A stretch of 12,218 nt of DNA from Lentisphaerota bacterium (GTDB lineage Bacteria > Verrucomicrobiota > Lentisphaeria > Oligosphaerales > JAFGRS01), in NCBI GenBank assembly GCA_012514865.1, contig JAAYZO010000365.1:1-12218 (forward strand), written 5' to 3'. The notes under the pieces are model-generated. The model did not search any database and had not been told where the DNA came from. It was given only the letters and a program-made list of their open reading frames with translations. Below are positions 5,244-12,218 of the stretch, one piece after another; position 1 is the first letter of the stretch; the number at the start of each line of letters is the position of its first letter. Both the position numbers and the translations under genes were made by a program.

Positions 5244-6041
5244 TCAGGCGTCGGCCTCGATGCCGAAGGGCTTGAGGCCGTCGTGGATGGCCCGGAAGCC
5301 CTGGCCGAGGAGGCCGACGTCGCTCCCTATATTAAGGAAGTGGAAGCCCTCGTCGAGGAGTGCGGGGACCGTCGCCAGGGAGGCGACGGTGCCGGCGAAG
5401 CGTCCGTGCTTCCGGCAGGCCTCGGCCAGGCGTCGGCGGGCGCGGACGACCTCGGGGTGGTCGTACTGGCCCGGCACGCCGAGGCCATGGCTGAAGTCGC
5501 CCGGTCCGAAGAAGAGCATGTCGATGCCCTCGACCGCGGCGATGTCGTCGAGCTGCTCCATGGGCTCCGGGTCCTCGATCTGGCAGATGACGAAGCGCTC
5601 GCGGTTGGCCGCGGCCATGTACTCGGCCGGCGGCACCAGGCAGAACGAGCCGTCGGTGTTGCCGCCGTCGACCGGCCGTCGGCCGACGGGATGGAAGCGC
5701 GTCATGCGCACGACCTGACGCGCTTCCTCGACACTCATCAGATGCGGCACCATGATCCCCGTGGCATTCGCCTCCAGCGGCCGGATGTAGTCCGAGTAGC
5801 TGCCCCTGGCGACGCGCACCAGCGAGTCCATGCCGTGCAGGCTGGCGGCGCGGATCTGGTTGTCGATGGTCAGCCAGTCGGCGGGGATGTGCTCCATGCA
5901 CAGCCAGACGCAGTCGAAGCCGACCATGCCGATGAGCTCGACCAGGCGCGGATCGCCGAAGTTGGTCTTGGTCGAGAAGGCCGGCTTGCCGGCGCGCAGC
6001 TTGCGCAGAATCCGGCTGGGACGCATACCTATCGCTGCCAT
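5244..6041 (-). CDS. HpcH/HpaI-family aldolase
   Basis: A 265-residue class II (metal-dependent) aldolase of the HpcH/HpaI family, which makes or cleaves pyruvate-containing 2-keto-3-deoxy sugar acids and related compounds in the cytoplasm. Family landmarks are in order: LCMEHIPADW with His51 (catalytic base), SLVRVARG with Arg76 (pyruvate carboxylate), QIEDPEPMEQLDDIAAVEGIDMLFFGPGDFS with Glu156 and Asp182 (metal ligands). Length is normal. ATG at 6041 has GGAGG (complement of 6049-6053) seven bases upstream; the frame is open further but that is the shadow of the SDR end. It lies 44 bases after the SDR gene and should be co-transcribed. The SDR partner and nearby lyase suggest a uronate-derived keto-deoxy acid as substrate; the sequence alone does not distinguish this from an aromatic-acid pathway. 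Confidence 0.9.
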   Translation of the reverse strand: MAAIGMRPSRILRKLRAGKPAFSTKTNFGDPRLVELIGMVGFDCVWLCMEHIPADWLTIDNQIRAASLHGMDSLVRVARGSYSDYIRPLEANATGIMVPHLMSVEEARQVVRMTRFHPVGRRPVDGGNTDGSFCLVPPAEYMAAANRERFVICQIEDPEPMEQLDDIAAVEGIDMLFFGPGDFSHGLGVPGQYDHPEVVRARRRLAEACRKHGRFAGTVASLATVPALLDEGFHFLNIGSDVGLLGQGFRAIHDGLKPFGIEADA

Positions 6042-6048
6042 GGTCACG

Positions 6049-6053
6049 CCTCC
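6049..6053 (-). promoter_or_regulatory. Ribosome binding site of the aldolase gene
   Basis: GGAGG on the minus strand, seven bases before ATG 6041. A GTG two codons earlier, in frame, is only one base from it and therefore unlikely to be used. Confidence 0.7.
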
Positions 6054-6085
6054 GAGGGTTTTCCCGCCGACAGGCCCGGGCTGGC

Positions 6086-6943
6086 TCAGACGCCGCTGAA
6101 GGCGCTGAAGCCGCCGTCGATGGCCACCACGGTGCCGGTGACGAAGCCGGCGCCGGCGTCGCTGCACAGCCAGAGCAGGGCGCCGTTGAGGTCCTCGGGG
6201 GCGCCGTAGCGGCCCATCGGGGTGTGCGCCATGATCGTCTTGCCGCGCGGCGTCATCGCGCCGTCGGCGGTGGTCAGCAGGCCGCGGTTCTGGTCGGTGA
6301 GGAAGAACCCGGGGGCGATGGCGTTGACGCGGATGCCGACCTCGCTCATGTGCACGGCCAGCCACTGGGTGAAGTTGCTGACGGCGGCCTTGGCGGCGCT
6401 GTAGGCCGGGATCTTGGTCAGGGGCTTGAAGGCATTCATGCTTGAGATGTTCACCACCACGCCCTTGCCGGCGCGCGCCATGTCGCGGGTGAAGACCTGG
6501 GTCGGCAGGAGGGTGCCGAGGAAGTTCAGGCCGAAGACGAACTCGATGCCCTTGGGGTCGAGGTCGTAGAAGGACTTGAAGCCCTCCTGGGTGCTGTCGA
6601 GGTCAGCCTGAGCCAGGCGTTCCTTGGAGGTGGTGCCGAGGGGGTGGTTGCCGCCGGCGCCGTTGATGAGGATATCGCAGGGGCCGAAGGCGGCGCGGAC
6701 GGTCTCGCAGGCCGCCTGCAGGCTGGCGCGGTCGAGGACATTGCAGGCCACGCCGATGGCGGTGAAACCGGCCGCCTTGATCTGATCGGCGACCTTGTCG
6801 GCGGCCTCCTTGCGCAGGTCGAGGATGGCGACCTTCGCACCGCATTCGGCCAGGGCCATGGCCATGCTGCCGCAGAGGATGCCCCCGCCGCCCGTCACCA
6901 CCGCCGTCTTGCCCGCGAGATCCACCTTGAACGGTACTGCCAT
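6086..6943 (-). CDS. SDR oxidoreductase, D-mannonate oxidoreductase-like
   Basis: A 285-residue short-chain dehydrogenase. Nucleotide-binding TGGGGILCG at 17-25; Asp42 at the end of the second strand (AILDL) favours NAD(H); NGAG at 94-97; catalytic Ser168, Tyr181 and Lys185 (YSAAK). The insert after NGAGGNHPLG, the GLNFLGTLLPTQVF helix, the QNRGLLT stretch and the ending DGGFSAFSGV are those I associate with the SDR-type D-mannonate oxidoreductases (fructuronate reductase, as in the Bacillus uxuB product), interconverting D-fructuronate and D-mannonate in glucuronate catabolism. That subfamily call is from memory; the SDR call is certain. ATG 6943 has GGAGGA (6951-6956) seven bases upstream. 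It is the first gene of a two-gene operon with the aldolase. Confidence 0.9.
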   Translation of the reverse strand: MAVPFKVDLAGKTAVVTGGGGILCGSMAMALAECGAKVAILDLRKEAADKVADQIKAAGFTAIGVACNVLDRASLQAACETVRAAFGPCDILINGAGGNHPLGTTSKERLAQADLDSTQEGFKSFYDLDPKGIEFVFGLNFLGTLLPTQVFTRDMARAGKGVVVNISSMNAFKPLTKIPAYSAAKAAVSNFTQWLAVHMSEVGIRVNAIAPGFFLTDQNRGLLTTADGAMTPRGKTIMAHTPMGRYGAPEDLNGALLWLCSDAGAGFVTGTVVAIDGGFSAFSGV

Positions 6944-6950
6944 GATTCTG

Positions 6951-6956
6951 TCCTCC
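6951..6956 (-). promoter_or_regulatory. Ribosome binding site of the SDR gene
   Basis: GGAGGA on the minus strand, seven bases before the ATG at 6943; it fixes the start. Confidence 0.7.
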
Positions 6957-7008
6957 GTTGTCAGCCAGCAGCGGTGGCGCCGCCGATGGATGGTTGATGG
7001 TCGGGCCT

Positions 7009-7036
7009 AATATCGCCCGCCGTCGGCAAAAGCCAA
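7009..7036 (-). promoter_or_regulatory. Candidate promoter for the SDR-aldolase operon
   Basis: On the minus strand, TTGGCT (complement of 7031-7036) and GATATT (complement of 7009-7014) are 16 bases apart. They are the most A/T-rich part of a very GC-rich spacer and lie about 65 bases before the SDR start. Match to the sigma-70 consensus is moderate only. Confidence 0.35.
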
Positions 7037-7052
7037 CGCCGCGGCAGTCGGC

Positions 7053-7083
7053 GGGAGAGGGGGGAAGCGGAGCTGGGGAGGGG
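7053..7083 (+). other. G-rich tract with four G-runs
   Basis: Runs of 3, 6, 4 and 4 G at 7053-7055, 7059-7064, 7075-7078 and 7080-7083, in a nearly all-purine strand. The runs could form a G-quadruplex with loops of 3, 10 and 1 bases. It lies just upstream of the candidate SDR promoter. Confidence 0.35.
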
Positions 7084-7089
7084 CCGAGA

Positions 7090-7116
7090 GATCCGACGGA
7101 TCCGACCGATCGGCGG
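7090..7116. repeat. Three 9-base tandem units
   Basis: GATCCGACG, GATCCGACC, GATCGGCGG: two near-identical units and a diverged third, head to tail. Too short to infer a role. Confidence 0.55.
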
Positions 7117-7161
7117 AGGCTTTCGCATCCCCCGACCCTCGCCCCTCGGGCCCCGGGGAGC

Positions 7162-7238
7162 GCCGAGCGTCGGCTCGGCCTTTTCCCGGGCGCCGCGGGC
7201 GTCGCCCGGGAGGTCCGCGGACGGCGCCGTGGACCTCC
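7162..7238. terminator. Three stacked hairpins downstream of the stress-protein gene
   Basis: GCCGAGC / GCTCGGC (7162-7179, loop GTCG); CCCGGGCG / CGCCCGGG (7185-7210); GGAGGTCC / GGACCTCC (7209-7238, enclosing the palindrome ACGGCGCCGT). The last two share two bases, so they compete. They sit 50-125 bases beyond the minus-strand stress-protein stop and probably end its transcript. Only the first has a T-run (CTTTT at 7180-7184), and that is in the plus direction, where there is no gene to terminate. Confidence 0.4.
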
Positions 7239-7287
7239 TTGCCGCGGCGGATGGCGCCACGGGCCGAGGGGCGTTTTCAGGGCCTTG

Positions 7288-8190
7288 TCAGGTCGACAGG
7301 CGTACCACCAGCACCGAGCACTCGGCGGTGACCGCGACCTCTTCGGCGACACTGCCGAGGAGGACGTGCTGGAGGCCGGTTCGGCCGGCGGTGCCGATGA
7401 CGAGCAGGTCGGCGTCGAGGTCCCGTGCGACCTCGACCAGGCAGCTCCCGGCCGGTCCCCAGCAGACCTTGCCGGTGCCGGTGGCGTCAAAGCGCTTGAG
7501 GGCGTCGGCCAACTGCCGTTCGGCGGCGGCCTCGACCTCGGCAGAGCGTTCCGGGGGCATGGCCAGCTCGACCATGGCGGGCTCCGTGATGCCGATGGAG
7601 GTGTAGTAGAGGCAGGCCGGCTGGACGTCGACGCAGTGGACGATGGTCAGGCGGGCCTGGCGGCTGCGGGCCTCCTCGACGGCCATGGCCACCGCCGGCA
7701 GGGCCGGGTCGGAGAAGTCGGTGCCGACGACGACCTGGCCGCTGCGGCTCTGCGGTCGCGCGATCAGTACCGGGCAGTGAGCGTAGCGCAGGACCTTCTG
7801 CGCGACACTCCCCAGGGGCCGACGCTTCTCGGCGCGGCCGTGGCTGCCGACGACCAGCAGGTCGGCCTCCCAGGCTTCGGCGCGTTTGATGATGCCGGCG
7901 TAGGGCTCGCCCTCGTCGATGACGACCTCGAAGGCCTCGGGCGCCAGGCCGGTCACGGCGGTGACGCGCTCGGTTACCGCCTCGAGGAGCTGCTCGCGGA
8001 GCTGCGGGAAGCTCAGGCCATCGATGAGGGTCCAGGCGGGGAAGAGCGGGTTGACGGGGCGGGGTTCCGGGACGACATGGCAGACCATCAGGAGGGCTCC
8101 GGCGCTCTGGGCCCGCTCGTGGGCCTGTCGCAGGGCCTCGTCGGCTGCCGGGCTCATATCGGTGGCCACCAGCACGCGTTGGGGTTTCAT
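7288..8190 (-). CDS. Tandem universal stress protein (two UspA domains)
   Basis: 300 residues made of two UspA domains, about 1-145 and 151-298; such tandem forms are common cytoplasmic stress proteins. Domain 1 begins RVLVATDMS (Asp11) and domain 2 VVVGTDFS (Asp158). Domain 2 has the ATP-binding pattern G-x2-G-x9-G-S intact (Gly266, Gly269, Gly279-Ser280). In domain 1 the same loop is GSHG followed by only eight residues before GS (115-118, 127-128), with RAEKRRPL in place of the usual RxGLxxxLL, so nucleotide binding there may be altered. ATG 8190 has GGGAGG (complement of 8198-8203) seven bases upstream. It is transcribed away from the lyase and, given the 344-base hairpin spacer, probably separately from the SDR gene. 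A link to sugar metabolism is not evident. Confidence 0.93.
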   Translation of the reverse strand: MKPQRVLVATDMSPAADEALRQAHERAQSAGALLMVCHVVPEPRPVNPLFPAWTLIDGLSFPQLREQLLEAVTERVTAVTGLAPEAFEVVIDEGEPYAGIIKRAEAWEADLLVVGSHGRAEKRRPLGSVAQKVLRYAHCPVLIARPQSRSGQVVVGTDFSDPALPAVAMAVEEARSRQARLTIVHCVDVQPACLYYTSIGITEPAMVELAMPPERSAEVEAAAERQLADALKRFDATGTGKVCWGPAGSCLVEVARDLDADLLVIGTAGRTGLQHVLLGSVAEEVAVTAECSVLVVRLST

Positions 8191-8304
8191 GAGTCTTCCT
8201 CCCTTGAGTTGCCGTCCGTCGTCTCCGTGGCGTGGTGTCTCGATCGTCTCCGTCCCTGCTGTTTCCGGGTCCTGGCCTGTCGGTATTGCCGTGCCTGCCT
8301 CGGG

Positions 8305-8334
8305 TTGAGGTCGTCTGCCGGCTCAAGGGATATC
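8305..8334 (+). promoter_or_regulatory. Weak candidate promoter for the lyase gene
   Basis: TTGAGG (8305-8310) and GATATC (8329-8334) are 18 bases apart. TTGAG also pairs with CTCAA at 8322-8326. If used, the leader would be over 200 bases. Low confidence. Confidence 0.22.
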
Positions 8335-8412
8335 GACAGCGCCGGGGGCCTGCTCGTTCCATGGTGGGCGCACTCCCAGGAAACTTCTCGCCATTGCGGG
8401 CGTCGTGGCGGG

Positions 8413-8469
8413 GGCGTCTTCAGGGAGTACGGTACCCCTTCAGAGAGCCCGGCGCCCGGCGTCTTCAGG
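8413..8469 (+). repeat. 12-base direct repeat, TTCAG elements and a GTAC dyad before the lyase gene
   Basis: GGCGTCTTCAGG occurs at 8413-8424 and again at 8458-8469, exactly 45 bases apart. A third TTCAG sits between at 8439-8443. Between the copies is an operator-like dyad GTAC-G-GTAC (8427-8435) flanked by GG and CC with one mismatched pair. Location about 100-150 bases before the lyase start suits regulator sites; the regulator is unknown. Confidence 0.45.
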
Positions 8470-8564
8470 AGGGCCGGCACGGCCGGCGACGGCGGCCGCA
8501 GAACGAGTTCAGCGATGGCTCGCGGTGGGCGGCGCCATCGTTTCAAGGAGAGCAGGACGACGTC

Positions 8565-11500
8565 ATGAACGCGAAAGGCACTCTCATGATCGCGGCCATC
8601 ACCGCCGCCGGCGCCGTCGCGGCGTTGCCGGCGCAGGACCAGGAGCTTCTGGACCGCTACAGCATCAAGGAGGTCCGCGCCCTCGCCATCGAGACGGCGC
8701 TGGTCAGCGGCGGTGCAGCGCGGGCTGCGATTGTGGCGCCGTCGGTGGCGCCGTGGTCGGCGGCGGCGCTGCGTCTGCAGGGCGGCCTGCGCGAGGTCAC
8801 TGGCGTCGAGGTGCCGGTGCTGGCGGCCGAGGCCCTTCCGGCCGCGGCCTGGGAGAGCGGCAATCTGGTGGTCATCGGGAATCTGCAGGCCTCGGCGCCC
8901 TACGCGCGGCTGTATGGGAACTTCTTCGTCTGTGCCGACGCGGGCTACACCGGCACGGCCGGCTACGAGGTGCGGTCGGTCCACGAGCCCTTCCACAGCG
9001 GCCGGAACCTGATTGCGGTCGGTGCCCAGGCCGAGGCCGGCCTGACGGCGGGGATCGACCGCCTCCTGGCGCTGTGCCGTCAGCACGGCCGCGCCGGCGA
9101 GCTGGTCCTGCCGCGGCTTCTGGAGCTCGACCGGCGCGCCGAGGGCGCCCGGTCGCCGGTGCCGAAACGCCTCGACGAGGCCGGCATCCGTGCCGGCCAG
9201 GAGGCCTACGAGGCCATCTACGCGCGCGTCGGCACCGAGCGCGCCGCGGCGCATCGCGTCGCCGACGACGCCATGGCGTACCACCGCACCGGCGACGAGG
9301 GCTACTTCCAGAACTGCCGGTACGGCCTCCTCCGGCATATGCGGCACTACGCCGAGAGCGAGTACATCAACAGCGAGGGCCTCGGGCGCTACGACCGCGA
9401 GTTCCGTGACAGTTGGACCTGGGCCTTCGTGGTCGCCTGGGACCTCCTCGAGGAGCACCCATCCTGGACGCCGGCGGAGCGCCTGCAGATCACCAACCAC
9501 GTCCTGCGCTGCATCCTGGAGTGCAATGTCTACCAGGGCTGGACGAGCCCGGAACGCATCGCCGAGTGGCGCGCCTTCAACAGCACCACGCATAACCACC
9601 ACACCTGGCCCGGTCTGGCGAATCTCTTCGGCGGGTGGTACTTCCAGCGGCACTACCGGCATCCCCTGGCGGCCGACTGGCTGGCCATCGCCGAGGGCAT
9701 GTTCCGCGGTTGCCGCAACAGCTCCAAGCCTTGGGAGGACAGCGCCGGCTACCAGTGGATCCCGATGTGCCACGTCATGACCTACTCGCACGCTGCCGGC
9801 GATCCGACCTACAGCCGCGACGGCCACGCCGCCGAGACCGGCAAGGTCGCCCTGATGTGCCTGGACAACTTCGGCCACGAGCCCGGCTTCGGCGATACCG
9901 GCGCCTTCACCGGCGGGTCGCGCTTCTCGAATGTCCTCAGTGCCCTCGGCTATGCCACTGGCGACGGGCGTTACCGCTGGGCGCTGGAGCGCCATGGCAA
10001 GCCCTTCCGGGGTGAACTTCACGAGCCCTGGTACACCGATGTCCCGGCGGCGCCTCCGGACGACCTGCTTGGCGTGGCGGTGTCGTACCTGCCGCGGCCG
10101 CACTACGACCTCAACGGCCTCAACCCGCAGTACTTCCCCACCGCGAACGTCCCCTTCGAGGAGGCCTTTGACAAGATGACCCTGCGCGCCGGCTGGGAGC
10201 CCGAGGACGACTACCTCCTTCTCGACGGCTACTCGGGCGGCTCGCATGGCCACGAGGACTGCAACGCCATCATCAGCTACTCGGGCGCCGGCGCCCACTG
10301 GCTGGTCGATGGCGAGTACATTCGCCTGACGCCGAAGTACCACTGCATGGTGACCGTCATACGCGACGGCGTCGCGCAGCGCAACCCGGCCATGGCCCGC
10401 CTCGACGACGCGGTGTGGTTCGGCGACGGCGCCATCTGCCGGACGACGATACCCGACTACAACGGCGTGCGCTGGACGCGTCACCTCTTCTGGCAGCCGA
10501 ATGGCTTCACCGCGGTGCTCGACGAGCTGGTGGCCCTGGAGCCCGGCGAGTACAGCCTGCGCTGCTGCTGGCGGACCTACGGCGAGCCGGAGCTGGAGGG
10601 CGGCGCCCTGACCCTCAGCCAGGACCAGGCGCGCTTCACGCTGGAGAATCTCACCGGCGAGGCGCCCGAGGTGGTGTTCCAGAAGAACGTCGGCAACTGG
10701 CCCGTGCAGCATCTCTACCAGCGCCGCAGCCAGCGCCTCGCCGCCGGCGAGCGCGTGGTGTCTGCGAATGTCTTCGCTGCCTGGCGCGATGGCACGCGGC
10801 CGTTCGCGGCCCGTCTGGTCGGCGCTGACCGGGTCGAGGTGACCTCGGGTGGTGAGCGTGTGGTGCTGGGCCTGGGCGACCTCGCGGCGCCGGGGGTGCG
10901 TGCCAGCGCGGCGGCCTGGATGCTGCGCGCCGGCGACCTGCGTCTGGCCGCGGCCACGCGTCTGGCCCAGGATGGCCAGGCGGACTGGGCCGCCGCGGCG
11001 GCGGGGGCTCTGCGCGTCAGTGCTCGCGCCCGCCAGGCCGGCGTGGCGCAGCCGACGCCGGTCGCGGGTCAGCGGCCGCTGACGGTCGTTCCGGCGGCTG
11101 CTGATGCGGCGGGGACGCCCTTCGCCGGGGCGCTCGAGGCCCTCGCGGCCGCGCCGGCAGCCGATGCGCGGGCGGGCTCATCCGGGGCGGCGCCGGCAGT
11201 ACCGCCGACGGCGCCCGCGTGGTCGTTCCGCGAGTTCCCGCGGGCGGCGGTGCCCCTGCGGCCGGTGCGGGTGAGCGCCGAGCCGCAGCCGCGCCAGGGC
11301 GACGTCGCGGTGCAGCGCCTCAACGACGGCCGCTACACGAACTCGGGCGTGTCCTGCGCGTTCCCGGTCGGCGCCACGGCCACGATCGAGCTGGAACTGG
11401 CCGGTGCCCAGGTCGTCCGCGAGGTCCGCCTGCGGGCCTGGGAGATGAACGCCATCTGGCACACCCGCGACCGCGCCCTCTTCGCGCGTGCCGCCGACGG

Positions 11501-12218
11501 CGCCGACTGGCAGCCGGTGCCCGGCACCTTCGCGGTGGTCGGCACTGAGCGCTGGGGCGGCAATGTCAACACCATCTACAGCCTGGCCGTGAATCGGCCG
11601 GCGCAGGCCCTGCGCGTGGTCATCACGCCGGCCACGCCCGAGGCCGCGGTCTACCTGGCCGAGGTCGAGGTGATCGGCCAGGAGATGGGCCGCCCGCCGG
11701 AGCTGACCGCGGTGGTGTCCGCCGATCTCGATGGCGACGGCCAGCCCGCGGTGGTGGTCGGCACCGCCGCCGGCGACCTGGTGGCCCTGGGCGCCGACGG
11801 CACGGAGCGCTGGCGTCTCAGCCTCGGCGGACGCATCACGGCCCTGGCGGCCGGCGACCTCGAGGGCAAGGGCCGGGAGGCGGTCGTCTATGGCAGCGCA
11901 CCGGACCGCCTCGGCGTCGTCAGCGCCGATGGCAAGAAGCTCCGCGAGATCGCCATACCCGCCTACCGCGGCATCGCCGCCGAGCCGCAGAACCTGACCC
12001 TCGCCGACCTCGATGGCAAGGGCCAGCCGGCCATCGTGGTCGGCGTCCGCAGTTGGCAGTACCTGGCCTACACGCCCGACCTTGCGGAGATCTGGTCGCA
12101 CGTGATCTACGCGCACTCCGCCACCGTCGCCGCCGTGGCCGACCTCGATGGCGATGGCCGCCGTGAGACCATCGCCGGCAATGCCTACTACCGCCTCAAT
12201 ATCATCGACGCCGATGGC
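8565..12218 (+). CDS. Secreted multidomain heparinase II/III-like lyase with FG-GAP repeats (C-terminus cut by window)
   Basis: At least 1218 residues, open at the right edge. A signal peptide (about 1-23, cleavage likely in LPA-QDQ) sends it out of the cytoplasm. Residues about 45-175 resemble the small alpha/beta module found before glycosidase or lyase cores (AVGAQAEAGLTAGIDRLL). About 190-500 should be the alpha/alpha toroid, with a His-rich block NSTTHNHHTW (339-348). About 500-800 is the beta-sandwich, with SHGHEDCN (His561, His563, Asp565), the hallmark of heparinase II/III-like polysaccharide lyases. An Ala/Pro linker (about 825-890) leads to a discoidin-like module (about 896-1041), then FG-GAP/VCBS units with DLDGDG-type loops at 1054, 1098, 1148 and 1193. 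Such enzymes eliminate uronic-acid glycan bonds; the glycan here is unknown. ATG 8565 has AGGA seven bases upstream and AAGGAGAG further up; Met8 (8586) is an alternative start. Confidence 0.85.
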   Translation, partial: MNAKGTLMIAAITAAGAVAALPAQDQELLDRYSIKEVRALAIETALVSGGAARAAIVAPSVAPWSAAALRLQGGLREVTGVEVPVLAAEALPAAAWESGNLVVIGNLQASAPYARLYGNFFVCADAGYTGTAGYEVRSVHEPFHSGRNLIAVGAQAEAGLTAGIDRLLALCRQHGRAGELVLPRLLELDRRAEGARSPVPKRLDEAGIRAGQEAYEAIYARVGTERAAAHRVADDAMAYHRTGDEGYFQNCRYGLLRHMRHYAESEYINSEGLGRYDREFRDSWTWAFVVAWDLLEEHPSWTPAERLQITNHVLRCILECNVYQGWTSPERIAEWRAFNSTTHNHHTWPGLANLFGGWYFQRHYRHPLAADWLAIAEGMFRGCRNSSKPWEDSAGYQWIPMCHVMTYSHAAGDPTYSRDGHAAETGKVALMCLDNFGHEPGFGDTGAFTGGSRFSNVLSALGYATGDGRYRWALERHGKPFRGELHEPWYTDVPAAPPDDLLGVAVSYLPRPHYDLNGLNPQYFPTANVPFEEAFDKMTLRAGWEPEDDYLLLDGYSGGSHGHEDCNAIISYSGAGAHWLVDGEYIRLTPKYHCMVTVIRDGVAQRNPAMARLDDAVWFGDGAICRTTIPDYNGVRWTRHLFWQPNGFTAVLDELVALEPGEYSLRCCWRTYGEPELEGGALTLSQDQARFTLENLTGEAPEVVFQKNVGNWPVQHLYQRRSQRLAAGERVVSANVFAAWRDGTRPFAARLVGADRVEVTSGGERVVLGLGDLAAPGVRASAAAWMLRAGDLRLAAATRLAQDGQADWAAAAAGALRVSARARQAGVAQPTPVAGQRPLTVVPAAADAAGTPFAGALEALAAAPAADARAGSSGAAPAVPPTAPAWSFREFPRAAVPLRPVRVSAEPQPRQGDVAVQRLNDGRYTNSGVSCAFPVGATATIELELAGAQVVREVRLRAWEMNAIWHTRDRALFARAADGADWQPVPGTFAVVGTERWGGNVNTIYSLAVNRPAQALRVVITPATPEAAVYLAEVEVIGQEMGRPPELTAVVSADLDGDGQPAVVVGTAAGDLVALGADGTERWRLSLGGRITALAAGDLEGKGREAVVYGSAPDRLGVVSADGKKLREIAIPAYRGIAAEPQNLTLADLDGKGQPAIVVGVRSWQYLAYTPDLAEIWSHVIYAHSATVAAVADLDGDGRRETIAGNAYYRLNIIDADG

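Larger units (their letters stand above)
6944..7287. other. Spacer between the stress-protein and SDR genes
   Basis: 344 bases with no credible gene. From the SDR side: its 5' leader and a candidate promoter (7009-7036), a G-rich tract (7053-7083), three imperfect 9-base tandem units (7090-7116), and a block of three adjacent hairpins (7162-7238) that lies downstream of the stress-protein stop. Confidence 0.8.
8191..8564. other. Divergent intergenic region (stress protein / lyase)
   Basis: 374 bases shared by two divergent genes; no credible gene inside. It must hold both promoters. Contents: the stress-protein ribosome site (8198-8203), a weak plus-strand promoter candidate (8305-8334), repeated TTCAG elements with a small dyad (8413-8469), and the lyase ribosome site near 8545-8557. 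I see no convincing promoter for the stress-protein gene. Confidence 0.75.

Noticed and set aside
4677..6209. Open frame of 510 codons on the plus strand
   Set aside because: It reads through the hairpin island and then antisense through the aldolase; its product is low complexity.
6042..6365. N-terminal extension of the aldolase frame
   Set aside because: The extra part overlaps the SDR gene out of frame; a proper ribosome site lies just before the ATG at 6041.
7162..7184. Classic plus-strand terminator (stem plus CTTTT)
   Set aside because: The structure is there but no plus-strand gene lies upstream of it, so it is kept only as part of the hairpin block behind the minus-strand stress gene.
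6958..8568. Open frame of 536 codons on the plus strand
   Set aside because: Antisense to the tandem stress protein and running through non-coding spacers at both ends; no ribosome site or family motif.
8187..10712. Open frame of 841 codons on the minus strand
   Set aside because: It lies antisense to the lyase, whose plus-strand frame encodes recognisable domains. The antisense product is rich in Arg, Ala, Gly and Val repeats without a family signature, as expected opposite a gene with strong G/C third positions.
11178..12116. Open frame of 312 codons on the minus strand
   Set aside because: Antisense to the propeller repeats of the lyase; no supporting signal.

Overview
This is a high-GC chromosomal window with strong third-position G/C in every gene. 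It carries five genes on the plus strand, three on the minus strand, and a sixth plus-strand gene that runs off the right edge. Gene content is typical of a Gram-negative-type (two-membrane) bacterium. Three things suggest, without proving, a planctomycete, lentisphaera, verrucomicrobia or similar environmental lineage: the lipoprotein family at 3299-4519, the large extracellular lyase fused to a beta-propeller, and the dense GC-rich hairpins between genes. No RNA gene, insertion sequence or CRISPR array was found.

Left block (1-2991, plus): an MCE-type lipid transport operon with overlapping genes. It holds the end of an MlaE-like permease (cut by the window edge), an MlaF-like ATPase, an MlaD-like MCE protein and a PqiC-type auxiliary lipoprotein. 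Together they should form an ABC-driven system moving lipids between the inner and outer membranes.

Next (2992-4519): a 307-base spacer with several hairpins, then an orphan lipoprotein-like protein with a C-terminal membrane helix and a CxC motif. Its start codon lies 7 bases after a -10-like hexamer, so its mRNA may be leaderless.

Centre (4520-5243): about 720 non-coding bases packed with roughly sixteen hairpins. Inside is a recurring two-hairpin module: a large stem, an invariant 12-base spacer, then a small GC stem. I find it in both orientations, and a diverged copy lies in the 2992-3298 spacer. This is the most unusual structure in the window.

Right block: on the minus strand, a tandem universal stress protein, then a hairpin-rich spacer, then a two-gene unit of a mannonate-oxidoreductase-like SDR and an HpcH/HpaI aldolase. 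Diverging on the plus strand is a very large secreted heparinase II/III-like protein (at least 1218 residues) with an N-terminal alpha/beta module, toroid and beta-sandwich lyase core, a discoidin-like module and FG-GAP propeller repeats. The lyase, SDR and aldolase fit a uronic-acid polysaccharide degradation locus: the lyase would act outside, the SDR and aldolase on the released sugar acids inside. That link is inferred from context.
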